Shown piece by piece: positions 53,079-61,173 of a stretch of DNA of 64,000 nucleotides. The notes under the pieces are model-generated. The model saw nothing but the letters and a program-made list of their open reading frames with translations. It did no database searches and had not been told where the DNA came from. Each line of letters begins with the position of its first letter. Position 1 is the stretch's first letter. The DNA lies in assembly GCA_035561135.1 (NCBI GenBank), contig DATMYA010000085.1, positions 1-64,000 on the forward strand, read 5' to 3'. A program made the position numbers and the translations under genes. The DNA comes from Clostridia bacterium. Its GTDB lineage: Bacteria; Acidobacteriota; Terriglobia; Terriglobales; Acidobacteriaceae.

Positions 53079-54094
53079 CCGAGCCAGGCAGAGACGCGCG
53101 CCCCATCAGCACCGTACGCCGAATATCCTCCGTAGCCTCGATCGCCGCCATCGTGCTGCTCGGTCTCTTGATCACGATACCGACCTTCTCCTATGTCTCC
53201 ATGTATACGCATGGCACCGGAGGAGCACAGCCTGACCACTGGGATTTCACCGCTTTCCCCGTCACGTGGAGTTTGCGCCCGGGCACGGGCAGTAATGTGA
53301 CGGGCAATCGTCCCGCCGCGGATGTGATCCAGGCATCGTTCGCTACCTGGCAAGCGGCGCCCAACACATCTATCTCCGTCGCACGTGGCCCCGATACTAT
53401 GGCCTCGGGCGGCTTCGATGGCGTGAACGTAGTCTGTTTCATCTGCACCGATAGCGCCCTCAACGAAGCGGGGACGCTCGCCGTTACTATCACCACTACA
53501 GCGGACAGAGCCGGCCAGGACACGAAGCACGGCCAGACCTCCCGATTCGTTGGGCAGATCCTCGATGCCGACATCCTCTTCGGACCTTCCGTGAGCTACA
53601 CCACGGGAGGCACCAGCGGCCACGATCTGCAAACGATTGCGACCCACGAGATGGGTCATTTCCTCGGACTCGACCACTCGGCGGTGGTGCGCGCCGTCAT
53701 GTTCCCCTTCGCACCGGGTACTCCGTTGCAGACGCTTGGGTATGACGACGTCGCCGGCGTTTCCAGCATTTATCCAAAGTCCACACCGGACACTCCAACC
53801 GGTGGGATATCCGGCACCGTGCGTTTCGCCTCCAGCGGGCCTGTCTTCGGCGCACATGTATTCGCAGATTCGGATACGACCTTAACGGCATTCGGCAGCA
53901 ACATCCGCAAAACGCCGATAGGAGCCCTCACGCGCCCCGACGGGACTTACTCCATCCAAGGCGTTCCGATTGACACCTACACCGTTATTGCCGAACCCAT
54001 CGACGAGCCGATGACCAATAGCGACCTGGAAGGCTACGCTTCGGCATTCGGGAAAACTTCCGTGCAGACCGACTTCAATACCCGCTGGCACTGA
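53075..54094 (+). CDS. Matrixin-type metalloprotease (peptidase M10-like)
   Basis: A 339-aa protein with a single N-terminal membrane segment (ASIAAIVLLGLLITIPTFSYV). The metzincin motif HEMGHFLGLDH (HExxHxxGxxH), preceded by TIAT, is followed by a Met-turn in RAVMFPF. The C-terminal part (residues 240-330) resembles a carboxypeptidase regulatory-like domain (GISGTVRFASSGPVFGAHVFADS). ATG 53075 overlaps the upstream stop (ATGA). Zinc-dependent cleavage of extracellular protein is likely; the exported neighbours may be inhibitor, chaperone or substrate. Confidence 0.88.
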   Translation: MTEPGRDARPISTVRRISSVASIAAIVLLGLLITIPTFSYVSMYTHGTGGAQPDHWDFTAFPVTWSLRPGTGSNVTGNRPAADVIQASFATWQAAPNTSISVARGPDTMASGGFDGVNVVCFICTDSALNEAGTLAVTITTTADRAGQDTKHGQTSRFVGQILDADILFGPSVSYTTGGTSGHDLQTIATHEMGHFLGLDHSAVVRAVMFPFAPGTPLQTLGYDDVAGVSSIYPKSTPDTPTGGISGTVRFASSGPVFGAHVFADSDTTLTAFGSNIRKTPIGALTRPDGTYSIQGVPIDTYTVIAEPIDEPMTNSDLEGYASAFGKTSVQTDFNTRWH

Positions 54095-54120
54095 ATTCGC
54101 TGCGGTCGTGAACCAAAACA

Positions 54121-54142
54121 AAAAGGGCCGCAAGGCCCTTTT
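54121..54142. terminator. Bidirectional terminator
   Basis: AAAAGGGCC-GCAA-GGCCCTTTT: perfect 9-base stem with a GCAA tetraloop and U-rich ends on both strands. It lies between the protease gene and the converging pilin operon. Confidence 0.9.
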
Positions 54143-54241
54143 CAAGTTGCTGACTAACTCACACACGCAGAAGATCACACACCGAAAAAGAACCTGAGCG
54201 AAGCGAAGTATCTGCTTGTATCGCAGCCGGAAAACACTGTC

Positions 54242-54820
54242 CTACTTCGAATCTTTGTCCTTGGCCTTTTGTTTTTCGCTTGCGATTTCCTTCTCGACTT
54301 CGCGGATCACTTTGTCCAACTCCGCCATGGTGGTCTGCTGGTTAGAGAGTGCGTCGCGGTACATGTTTCGGCGGAATTCGCTTTCGGCCGCATTAATGTC
54401 CTCCGCTAGAGTCTTCAGCTTCTTATTAAGAAGCTCCTTGTCGCGTTTTGCGATCTGGAGTTTGTTGTCGAGTTCTTTCAACTTCTCGGTTTCCGATTGC
54501 GGCTGCGCACCGGCGACACCGCCCGTGTCACCTGCCGGCTTCCCCGTGTTGGGCCCCGTTTCAGTAGAAGATGCGGGTGCCCCCGAACTGCCGGAACTTG
54601 CCGAAGCTCCACCGGAGGATGCACCCGCAGAGCTGGCTGCGGGCTCCGGCGTGCGCTGCGGCATATCGTCGTCGGTGATGATGCGCCGCGCCTTCTTCGT
54701 CGAGGACTTCTGCTTCGCCACCTCACCCAGCGAAGGTTGAGATTGCCCGGTCGAGACGATGCTGAAGAGGCACACAAGGGCGACAGTCGCGAACAGCAGC
54801 ATAGGACATCGGCGAAGCAT
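54242..54820 (-). CDS. Exported coiled-coil protein at the end of the pilin operon
   Basis: A 192-aa protein with a signal peptide (LLFATVALVCLFSIVSTGQ), an Ala/Ser/Gly/Pro-rich low-complexity middle (about residues 55-105) and a C-terminal coiled coil (TEKLKELDNKLQIAKRDKELLNKKLKTLAEDINAAESEFRRNMYRDAL) ending in a very basic tail. No family name. It is the last gene of the minor-pilin operon, 9 bases after the PilX-type gene, so it probably assists pilus or secretion assembly. A pilY1 gene, usual in such operons, is not present next to it. Confidence 0.7.
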   Translation of the reverse strand: MLRRCPMLLFATVALVCLFSIVSTGQSQPSLGEVAKQKSSTKKARRIITDDDMPQRTPEPAASSAGASSGGASASSGSSGAPASSTETGPNTGKPAGDTGGVAGAQPQSETEKLKELDNKLQIAKRDKELLNKKLKTLAEDINAAESEFRRNMYRDALSNQQTTMAELDKVIREVEKEIASEKQKAKDKDSK

Positions 54821-54829
54821 ATCTCTCTC

Positions 54830-56434
54830 CTAGAACGTCAATTCGTGCAGGTTCAGCATCATCGGTGGTTGTGGTGTCTGTTTCTGGGCCAGCGCGCAGG
54901 CGTTGAAGTTGATGGCGGCGCTGCCGCCGAGGGTATTGTCTACAAGCGATCTTTTCCCGGCAAGAACCGCCCCATAGATGTTCGTCTTTTCAGAGCCGCC
55001 ACCCGTAAACTTGACGACACCCCTGACGATGATCAGCCCGTAAAACTCCATGCCGCCGTGGATGTCGAGATCGCCGTCAACGATCAATATGCCGTTTCCG
55101 GACGCGCTCGATGTCAGCATCGCATCCCCAGGTATATAGGTTATCTGGGGGTTTGCTTGGCCGAGTGCGGGATCCGACACGGGAACATCATACTCATCGT
55201 ACTCGGGCGGAAACTTCGGACGTATCCCAAATACCTGGTTTGAATGAGTGCCGCACTCATCACTCGCACCGGGGGTGGTAGAGGGCGTGCAGGTCCAGTT
55301 ATAGGAGGGAGTTCTCGCCACATTCACTGCCCCATCCTTGTATCTCTCGATCATGGCCGGAATGTCGTGCTCCCAGTTCTGCCCTTCCGCCACCGGCGGC
55401 GTCCTTCCCGAAGTGAGAGTTTCCGAACTGTTTGGCGCCTCGACTGTGCTGCTAGAGAAAATCGCCCACTTCGTGTTATCGCAGACCTTGCCTTCACGAC
55501 TCGGGCACGTCGTACTCTTTACCGTGACCGCATTGCTGCCGCTGCCGGTCGTTGTAGTGGTCGTCACGCACTTGTCCATCTGGCACGAGCAATAATCAAA
55601 ACCGTTAATATCCAGCTTTCCGTTCAGAGTAACGTGATCTTCAGAGTCCACTGCGGCATTTGTCATGATCGGCGGGCTCTGTGCTACTTCCATCTGGAGC
55701 ATTCGCCGCGAACCGAGCGGCGTCACTGCCAGCGACGTTAGCCGCCAGACGCTCTGGTAATACTTGCCGATTCCCCGATCTTCACAATTGGCCATACCAG
55801 CGGGCTTTAAAATCTGCCGGGTGCCATCCCAGCACACGGGGGTATTGTTGTTAACGCCCGCGACGGGCGTCTCGACATAGTGCGGCGAAGCCGACTCATT
55901 CCCCTTCAGAGTGATTCGCACCCATTTGTAATCGATTGCATTGCTCGTTCCGGTTAATGGATCGAAGTTGGTTGGCTCCGTCCGGTACCAGCCAGCTGCT
56001 CCCTGGGTCGTCGTGCAAGGCAAGCTTGGCAACGAGACCGCGGGATCGCCGCTTATCGCGCCGAGGCCAGAGAATTTCTCGTGACAGAGCTGGTCATCGA
56101 AGTACTTGCTGGAGAGAGTCCAAGGTTCGACCGCATCCGTTCCGTTCGAATTCAGGATGTAGTACACGCCCGTCGCATTCCCGGCAGCCGGCATACCGGC
56201 CGGTGTCACCGTCGGAACCGCCCCCTCCATCAACCGAACTCGCGCTTCCTGCAAGCCAGCCGAAGCGGCGAAATACGCGCGCTGAGTGTCGCGGTAATTA
56301 CTGTTGATCGACGTCTCGGTGTCGGTCATGAACATGAGTGCCATCGCGATGGCCGTAATCAGCAGCAGCGCGAACATGCACATCAGCAAAGCCACGCCCC
56401 GCTGGCTGGCTGTAACCTTCGTTGAGTTCATCAT
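54830..56434 (-). CDS. PilX-type minor pilin (N-terminal PilX domain)
   Basis: A 534-aa protein from ATG 56434, with AGGAG 6 bases upstream. The N-terminal GVALLMCMFALLLITAIAMALMFMTDTETSINSNYRDTQRAYFAASAGLQEARVRLM is the PilX type: a hydrophobic helix without classical GFTLxE, then the conserved YxAxAGxxxAR. The long C-terminal half includes strand-rich segments (NGILIVDGDLDIHGGMEFYGLIIVRGVVKFTGGG) unlike short minor pilins. It lies 9 bases after the PilW gene. It should take part in type IV pilus priming. Confidence 0.82.
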   Translation of the reverse strand: MMNSTKVTASQRGVALLMCMFALLLITAIAMALMFMTDTETSINSNYRDTQRAYFAASAGLQEARVRLMEGAVPTVTPAGMPAAGNATGVYYILNSNGTDAVEPWTLSSKYFDDQLCHEKFSGLGAISGDPAVSLPSLPCTTTQGAAGWYRTEPTNFDPLTGTSNAIDYKWVRITLKGNESASPHYVETPVAGVNNNTPVCWDGTRQILKPAGMANCEDRGIGKYYQSVWRLTSLAVTPLGSRRMLQMEVAQSPPIMTNAAVDSEDHVTLNGKLDINGFDYCSCQMDKCVTTTTTTGSGSNAVTVKSTTCPSREGKVCDNTKWAIFSSSTVEAPNSSETLTSGRTPPVAEGQNWEHDIPAMIERYKDGAVNVARTPSYNWTCTPSTTPGASDECGTHSNQVFGIRPKFPPEYDEYDVPVSDPALGQANPQITYIPGDAMLTSSASGNGILIVDGDLDIHGGMEFYGLIIVRGVVKFTGGGSEKTNIYGAVLAGKRSLVDNTLGGSAAINFNACALAQKQTPQPPMMLNLHELTF

Positions 56435-56443
56435 GCTCATCTC

Positions 56444-57244
56444 CTAATTTCCAGGAATGCGCGCGCTGCCAGCCAATGTGATCGCCGGACGCATACCGGT
56501 CTGCATATCAGCCTGGCTCCCAAGAACATTGATATTGATCTTGATGGTGCGAATCGACTTCAGTACCGCACGGCCCGCTGGCGTGCTGAAATCGGCTGGT
56601 CCCACGGCATTCCCCAGCGCATCATAGGCCGTGAAGACGTTGGCGGTTTTGTAAGCCGCGTACACCGTGTTGTTAGGAGAGGTGCCTGTGTACCCACCGA
56701 TGGTGTAGCCGGCGACGTCCGTCCCCGAGCCGTTCGCGCCACCGCTGTTCACGACGTCCAGTAGTTCGGAATTTGGAGATACAAGTTGTGCGGTCGGCGC
56801 AGTCGCGTCCGCTTTGGGAACCTGGCTCCGCTCGACGCGGCAAGGACAATTGCCATCCGCATCCTGCACGAGCCTGTAATCCACGCTGTCCACCGTGCCG
56901 TCCCCATCGACATCGCCTTCAAACTGGATCTCGTCGTACGCAAACCTCACCAAGCCCACGGCGTTCCTGAGATCATTCGCCGGAGTCGCGGCGAGGATAC
57001 CCGCGCCAAACATCTTGGAATTCGGATACCCGGCCTGGTGCAGGTCGCGGATGACCTGGTCGAGGAATTCGCGCGACTCCTGGGTCAGGTCGAGCTTTTG
57101 CTCTTCCGCCTTGTAGCGCTTCTGCACCGTGTTGACTTGCTGGAATACGGCGCCCATCACCACAACCAGGATGCCCACCACGACCATCATTTCCAGCAGT
57201 GAGAAACCGGCTTGCGAAGCACTTGCCTTCAGCCTGCGTGTCAT
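56444..57244 (-). CDS. PilW-type prepilin
   Basis: A 266-aa type IV prepilin: leader MTRRLKASASQA, then GFSLLEMMVVVGILVVVMGAVFQQ, the cleavage motif with Glu5. The remainder, with QESREFLDQVIRDLHQAGYPN and DVDGDGTVDSVDYRL (a Ca-binding-like D-rich loop DVDGDGTVD), is PilW-like. In the middle of the minor-pilin operon, 6 bases before the next gene. Confidence 0.85.
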   Translation of the reverse strand: MTRRLKASASQAGFSLLEMMVVVGILVVVMGAVFQQVNTVQKRYKAEEQKLDLTQESREFLDQVIRDLHQAGYPNSKMFGAGILAATPANDLRNAVGLVRFAYDEIQFEGDVDGDGTVDSVDYRLVQDADGNCPCRVERSQVPKADATAPTAQLVSPNSELLDVVNSGGANGSGTDVAGYTIGGYTGTSPNNTVYAAYKTANVFTAYDALGNAVGPADFSTPAGRAVLKSIRTIKININVLGSQADMQTGMRPAITLAGSARIPGN

Positions 57245-57250
57245 AGTCCC

Positions 57251-57838
57251 TCAGTTCCCCGCCACGGCGATTGTGCGCAAGGTCACAGGCGGCGTGAAAA
57301 AGCGAAGGTTGTTCCCATTCGCCGCGGCGCTTAGGTTTGCCTGGCGGGCGGAAACCGTGACTACCTTCGAGTAAGGATTGTTCGTCCGCACGTTCCAGCG
57401 CACATCGTAGGTCATTTGCCTTCCACCGCTGCCGCAAGCGACGTATTGCATTCCGTACCCTAACGGCACATTGGCGACTGTCTGGGTGAAATCGATTTTT
57501 CCATCGACCAGCGCCGCGCCGGCCGACGTCCCCGGCGCTCCTCCTCCGGCTGTATTGATGTTGAAGGATGTGCCACCAGCAACCGTCGAGTTGCAATCAT
57601 GGATGGTAACGATCGTGTCCCCCGGCTGTGCTGCGATCGTCTCGATGACCATCTGCGCCGCCAGCGTCGCACCCGTATCAACCTTGTTGCGGTTGTTGGC
57701 CGCGATGGCAGTCGTGATGAGTACCAGCGCTCCGGCCATGCCGACCACCAGCATCGTGAGCGCCAACATGAGTTCGATCAGACTCATGCCACGTTCACCC
57801 CCTCTACGCGCAAATCGCTTGCTGCAGGATTTCTTCAT
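57251..57838 (-). CDS. PilV-type prepilin
   Basis: A 195-aa prepilin with leader MKKSCSKRFARRGGER and GMSLIELMLALTMLVVGMAGALVLITTAIAANNRNKVDTGATLAAQMVIETIAAQPGDTI, which follows the PilV pattern. Its C-terminal part is beta-rich with YDVRWNVRTNNPYSKVVTVSAR. Sits between the FimT-type and PilW-type genes. Confidence 0.85.
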   Translation of the reverse strand: MKKSCSKRFARRGGERGMSLIELMLALTMLVVGMAGALVLITTAIAANNRNKVDTGATLAAQMVIETIAAQPGDTIVTIHDCNSTVAGGTSFNINTAGGGAPGTSAGAALVDGKIDFTQTVANVPLGYGMQYVACGSGGRQMTYDVRWNVRTNNPYSKVVTVSARQANLSAAANGNNLRFFTPPVTLRTIAVAGN

Positions 57839-57855
57839 AAATGCACTCGCCTTTG

Positions 57856-58467
57856 CTACTGGTACTTGCCGCCGCTGTAGGACAGGCTTCTGATGCGACC
57901 CAAGGGCGTGATCAGGACGGCCGCCCAGCTTGTTGCGCCGAACGTTTGATCACCGCGAAGGTAGTACACGAACGCAACCGTATTCGCGCCCTGCTTAGTA
58001 AGGCAGGTCTGCGACGTGCCACTCGTAACCATCACGCACGGCAGTCCGCGACCGTTGAATCGCGGCGCCGTGCTGCTGTACACCACGCCGGCGGCCGTAA
58101 AGTCGGTGGTGGCATCGCCAGGGTTGCCGGAGCTCTGGAAGGACACAGTGCGAGGAAACTGCATCATCGGCTCCCCTGCATCGTAGCTGCCATTCGGAGC
58201 GCCGCCCGTGGAGGTTGGCATATCGATGTAGATCCGCTTGCCGCCGCTATCCAGCGTGACCGGGAGAGGCCGATTCAGCCGCACGGACTGTATGCGCGCC
58301 TGCTGCAACAATGACGCCACGCTTGAAGCCGATTGCTTGAGACGGTAGTTCGCCAGAGCCGTTGATATGGTCGGCACGGCCATCGCAGCCACAACCATCG
58401 TGATCAACAGCACGATCATGAGTTCCAGCAACGAGAAGCCGCGTTGAACTTGTTTGCTTGGCATCAT
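57856..58467 (-). CDS. FimT/GspH-type prepilin
   Basis: A 203-aa prepilin: leader MMPSKQVQR, then GFSLLELMIVLLITMVVAAMAVPTISTALANYRLKQSASSVASLLQQARIQSVRLNRPLPV, the FimT/GspH pattern of residues after the helix, followed by a beta-domain. ATG 58467 gives a normal leader; further upstream ATG 58488 adds MREKKLN. The frame even extends to 58677 but that is unlikely to be translated. It is the first gene of the operon and has a 307-base upstream region with palindromes. Confidence 0.87.
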   Translation of the reverse strand: MMPSKQVQRGFSLLELMIVLLITMVVAAMAVPTISTALANYRLKQSASSVASLLQQARIQSVRLNRPLPVTLDSGGKRIYIDMPTSTGGAPNGSYDAGEPMMQFPRTVSFQSSGNPGDATTDFTAAGVVYSSTAPRFNGRGLPCVMVTSGTSQTCLTKQGANTVAFVYYLRGDQTFGATSWAAVLITPLGRIRSLSYSGGKYQ

Positions 58468-58629
58468 GTTCAGTTTCTTTTCCCGCATACGCGTGAAGTC
58501 CGCGCACTGGCTGAAACCAGCGCTCACGCAGGCGTCAAGGCAACTCCGAGGGAGACGGCTCCGCATACTACTATCAAAGCATTCGGAGTTCCACCAGATT
58601 ACCTTGGTGAATGTACTTGATAAATAAAG

Positions 58630-58696
58630 GGTTTCAACGAAACCGGAGGGGGAAAGGGTGGAACGGAATTGTCCCAATGTAACAATTTGTTACATT
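58630..58696. promoter_or_regulatory. Palindromic sites upstream of the minor-pilin operon
   Basis: AATGTAACA (58676-58684), ATT, TGTTACATT (58688-58696) is a perfect 9-3-9 palindrome, suited to a dimeric regulator. A second palindrome, GGTTTC-AAC-GAAACC, lies at 58630-58644. They are in the 307-base gap between the pilin operon and the YbaK gene, both on the minus strand. No clear sigma-54 or sigma-70 promoter could be fixed. Confidence 0.6.
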
Positions 58697-58774
58697 TAGG
58701 GAACCAGTAGGGACTCAGCTATTCTTGACCTCAGAGTAAAATCTTGATCCAAAGCAAGCTGCTGGAGATAGTGC

Positions 58775-59269
58775 TCACGCGATTCTCTTCCCGCGTTCAG
58801 CCTCTGATCTGGTTGCAATCTGCAGCACACGCGGATGTTGCAGGCGTTCGAAGTCCTTGTATGCTAGCCGCACGAGTTCGCGGTGAGAGCCGGCGTTGAA
58901 TGCAATCTCGAGGTCTTTCGAGAGTCTGTCGTCGATGTAGACGGGCATGTCGTACAGCACTCCGAATGGAGGCATGGCACCGACTTCACAGTCTGGGAAA
59001 GTGCCCTCGAATTCCTTCTCTGTTACGAGGGAAACATCCTTCGCGCCAACTGAGCTACGCAAGGCATCCAGGTCAAGGTATCTCGATGCGGGAACTACAG
59101 CCATCGCGAGTTGACCGTCAAGTCTTACCATCACGTTCTTCGCGATCTCATTTCCGGGAATATGCGTGATTGCCGCGATCGCCGCAGCCGTATACGCCCG
59201 CGAGTGAATGATCACAACATAGTGAACGCTGTTCCTATCCAGAAACTCCTTCAATCGTTGAACGGGCAT
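58775..59269 (-). CDS. YbaK/prolyl-tRNA deacylase-domain protein
   Basis: A 164-aa protein of the YbaK/ProX editing fold: VHYVVIIHSRAYTAAAIAAITHIPGNEIAKNVMVRLDGQLAMAVVPASRYLDLDALRSSVGAKDVSLVTEKEFEGTFPDCEVGAMPPFG, with the catalytic Lys in AKNVMV and the GAMPPFG loop. It likely hydrolyses mischarged aminoacyl-tRNA. Excellent Shine-Dalgarno AGGAGGTAAC before ATG. Transcribed alone between intergenic regions. Confidence 0.88.
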   Translation of the reverse strand: MPVQRLKEFLDRNSVHYVVIIHSRAYTAAAIAAITHIPGNEIAKNVMVRLDGQLAMAVVPASRYLDLDALRSSVGAKDVSLVTEKEFEGTFPDCEVGAMPPFGVLYDMPVYIDDRLSKDLEIAFNAGSHRELVRLAYKDFERLQHPRVLQIATRSEAERGKRIA

Positions 59270-59485
59270 GTTACCTCCTGGCCTTGCCGACTCACGCCAG
59301 AGTACGTGGGATGTGAATATTCGATTGGAAATTCCGGGCGATAGCAGCGGCAGTGGCAGTGCACCTCTCCTAGCTCACAAGAATACTAATGCCGTGGCCG
59401 TTCAATCACAAAGCGGCTTTGCTTATTTTATGAGAGTCCGTTGTATCGCCAAGCCGCGGCGAGCTAGGGCCAGCGCAGGCCGCAG

Positions 59486-59962
59486 CTACTTAGTCAAACT
59501 GTTACCAGCCGCCGGAACCGAAGAGTGTGCTACGAGCACCCAGCCCTTACCCAATTCTTGCCACACGCTCATCATGCGCACCGGAGCCGTCGGCAGCGGG
59601 TGCCCATTCACCGTACCCCGAACGGTGATCAGGTAAGTAACCACCAGGTCTACGCCTGCGGACCGTGTCTGTACTTCGCCTATCTGGAAATCCTCGAGTT
59701 CGAAACTCTTTACGTGCTCCAAGGTGCGCGCGCGATCGAGCACCTCCGATTCGTTGATCGCTAACAAGAGCGGAGCCATGCGCCTTTCGAGCGACTTCCA
59801 ATCCTTGTCTTTCACGTCCTGCCAGAACAGTCGCTCCAGTTGTTCCCCGCTCGTCGCACTGCTCCAAGAGGCGTGCTTCTTCGGTCCCCACATGGTGCAG
59901 GCGCACGTTGTGCACGCCAATGTTGCCACCAATAAAAGCACGACAAGCTTGTTTCCAGACAT
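59486..59962 (-). CDS. Lipoprotein with NTF2-like domain
   Basis: A 158-aa lipoprotein (signal VVLLLVATLACTTCAC) from ATG 59962. The mature part, SGEQLERLFWQDVKDKDWKSLERRMAPLLLAIN, LEHVKSFELEDFQIGEVQTRSAGVDLVVTYLITVRGTVNG and VWQELGKGWVLVAHSSVPA, has the cone-like NTF2/DUF4440 pattern. The frame extends to 60100 but without protein-like content. Function unknown. Confidence 0.72.
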   Translation of the reverse strand: MSGNKLVVLLLVATLACTTCACTMWGPKKHASWSSATSGEQLERLFWQDVKDKDWKSLERRMAPLLLAINESEVLDRARTLEHVKSFELEDFQIGEVQTRSAGVDLVVTYLITVRGTVNGHPLPTAPVRMMSVWQELGKGWVLVAHSSVPAAGNSLTK

Positions 59963-60073
59963 GCAGAAATTGTAGCTCAGGCCATTCACCCCTCGCCTGC
60001 TCTCCGGCGCTGTGTGTCCGCCAGGGATTCGGAAAAGCCACACCCTTCCACCTGGCTCATCGCTCTCTGGCAT

Positions 60074-60106
60074 AAAAGAAAGGGCGCGATGCCGAAGCAC
60101 CGCGCC
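60074..60106 (-). terminator. cydB terminator with UUCG tetraloop
   Basis: On the minus strand, GGCGCGGTGC-TTCG-GCATCGCGCC, a 10-base stem with one G-U pair and the very stable UUCG loop, is followed by CTTTCTTTTAT. It lies about 20 bases after the cydB stop and is a strong intrinsic terminator. Confidence 0.88.
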
Positions 60107-60124
60107 AGCATCAGGAACTATCTA

Positions 60125-61171
60125 TCAATACCCGTGCTCCCCACCTTCCAGAGATACCTTCCCGCGGAACATTCGATAAATGAACACGAAATACGCAATC
60201 GTCAGCGTGATCCCGACGGCAAACCACGCCAGACCGATCTTCAGCCCATACGCGCTGGTAACGCTGTTTGCAATCGTCAGGTTGAATTGCGCTCCCGTCG
60301 AAGCCGGCAGCACATTCGGGTACAAAGCAAAAACCGCACCTACCAGCATCAGCGTAATGTACGCCGACGACGCCAGGAACGCGTTACGGTCGTTCCCCCG
60401 CTTATACGAATACAGCATGAACGCCAGGCTCCCGAAAACGATGGCCGGGATTGCGTAACCGACCGGCATCGCCTTGTAATTTGCCAGCCACTCCGGACGA
60501 ATCGAAATTGTCGCGAACAGGCTCACCAGCGTAAGCACCAGCAGCACAGGCCACAGGATCAGGCCAACGCGGCGGGCGCGAAGATTTAGTTCGTCCTCCG
60601 TTTTCAGCGCGATGTAATTCGCGCCGTGAACGGCCAGCGTGACCAGCGCGACTACGCCGCTCATCACCGTGTACCAGTCCAGAATGCCGGGCTGAGGTCC
60701 TACGCGCCAGTTCGTGAACAGTGGCAGGAAGAAGTAGTGATCGGGTGCAAGCGGCACTCCGCGAATCACGTTGCCGAGCGCGGCGCCAAAGAAGATTGCC
60801 AGCAGAATGCTGGAGAGCGCGAAGATGCCGTCGAAGAAAGATTTCCAGACCGGCTCGCCGATGTGCGCGCGGAACTCGATACCGATTGCGCGCAGCATCA
60901 GCAGCCAGAGAACCATCATGAGCGGCAGATAGAAACCGCTGAAACTGGATGCATACAGCTGCGGGAAAGCGAAGTAGAGCGTGCCGCCGGCAGCGAGTAG
61001 CCACACTTCATTGCCGTCCCACACCGGACCGATCGAGCGAATGATCCTCTTGCGGTCATCCTCCGTCTTGCCGATAAATAGGTGAATGATTCCTGCGCCG
61101 AGATCGAAACCATCCAGCACGACGTACGCGGCGATCATGACTGCAACAATGCAGAACCAGAGAGTTGGCAT
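60125..61171 (-). CDS. cydB: Cytochrome bd ubiquinol oxidase subunit II
   Basis: A 348-aa integral membrane protein with about eight to nine helices: FCIVAVMIAAYVVLDGFDLGAGI at the start (the family's signature with Asp), GPVWDGNEVWLLAAGGTLYFAFPQLYAS, and IRGVPLAP in the middle. Forms the quinol oxidase with CydA, two bases downstream of cydA. It allows respiration at low oxygen and resists nitric oxide and cyanide. Confidence 0.95.
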   Translation of the reverse strand: MPTLWFCIVAVMIAAYVVLDGFDLGAGIIHLFIGKTEDDRKRIIRSIGPVWDGNEVWLLAAGGTLYFAFPQLYASSFSGFYLPLMMVLWLLMLRAIGIEFRAHIGEPVWKSFFDGIFALSSILLAIFFGAALGNVIRGVPLAPDHYFFLPLFTNWRVGPQPGILDWYTVMSGVVALVTLAVHGANYIALKTEDELNLRARRVGLILWPVLLVLTLVSLFATISIRPEWLANYKAMPVGYAIPAIVFGSLAFMLYSYKRGNDRNAFLASSAYITLMLVGAVFALYPNVLPASTGAQFNLTIANSVTSAYGLKIGLAWFAVGITLTIAYFVFIYRMFRGKVSLEGGEHGY

Positions 61172-61173
61172 GG

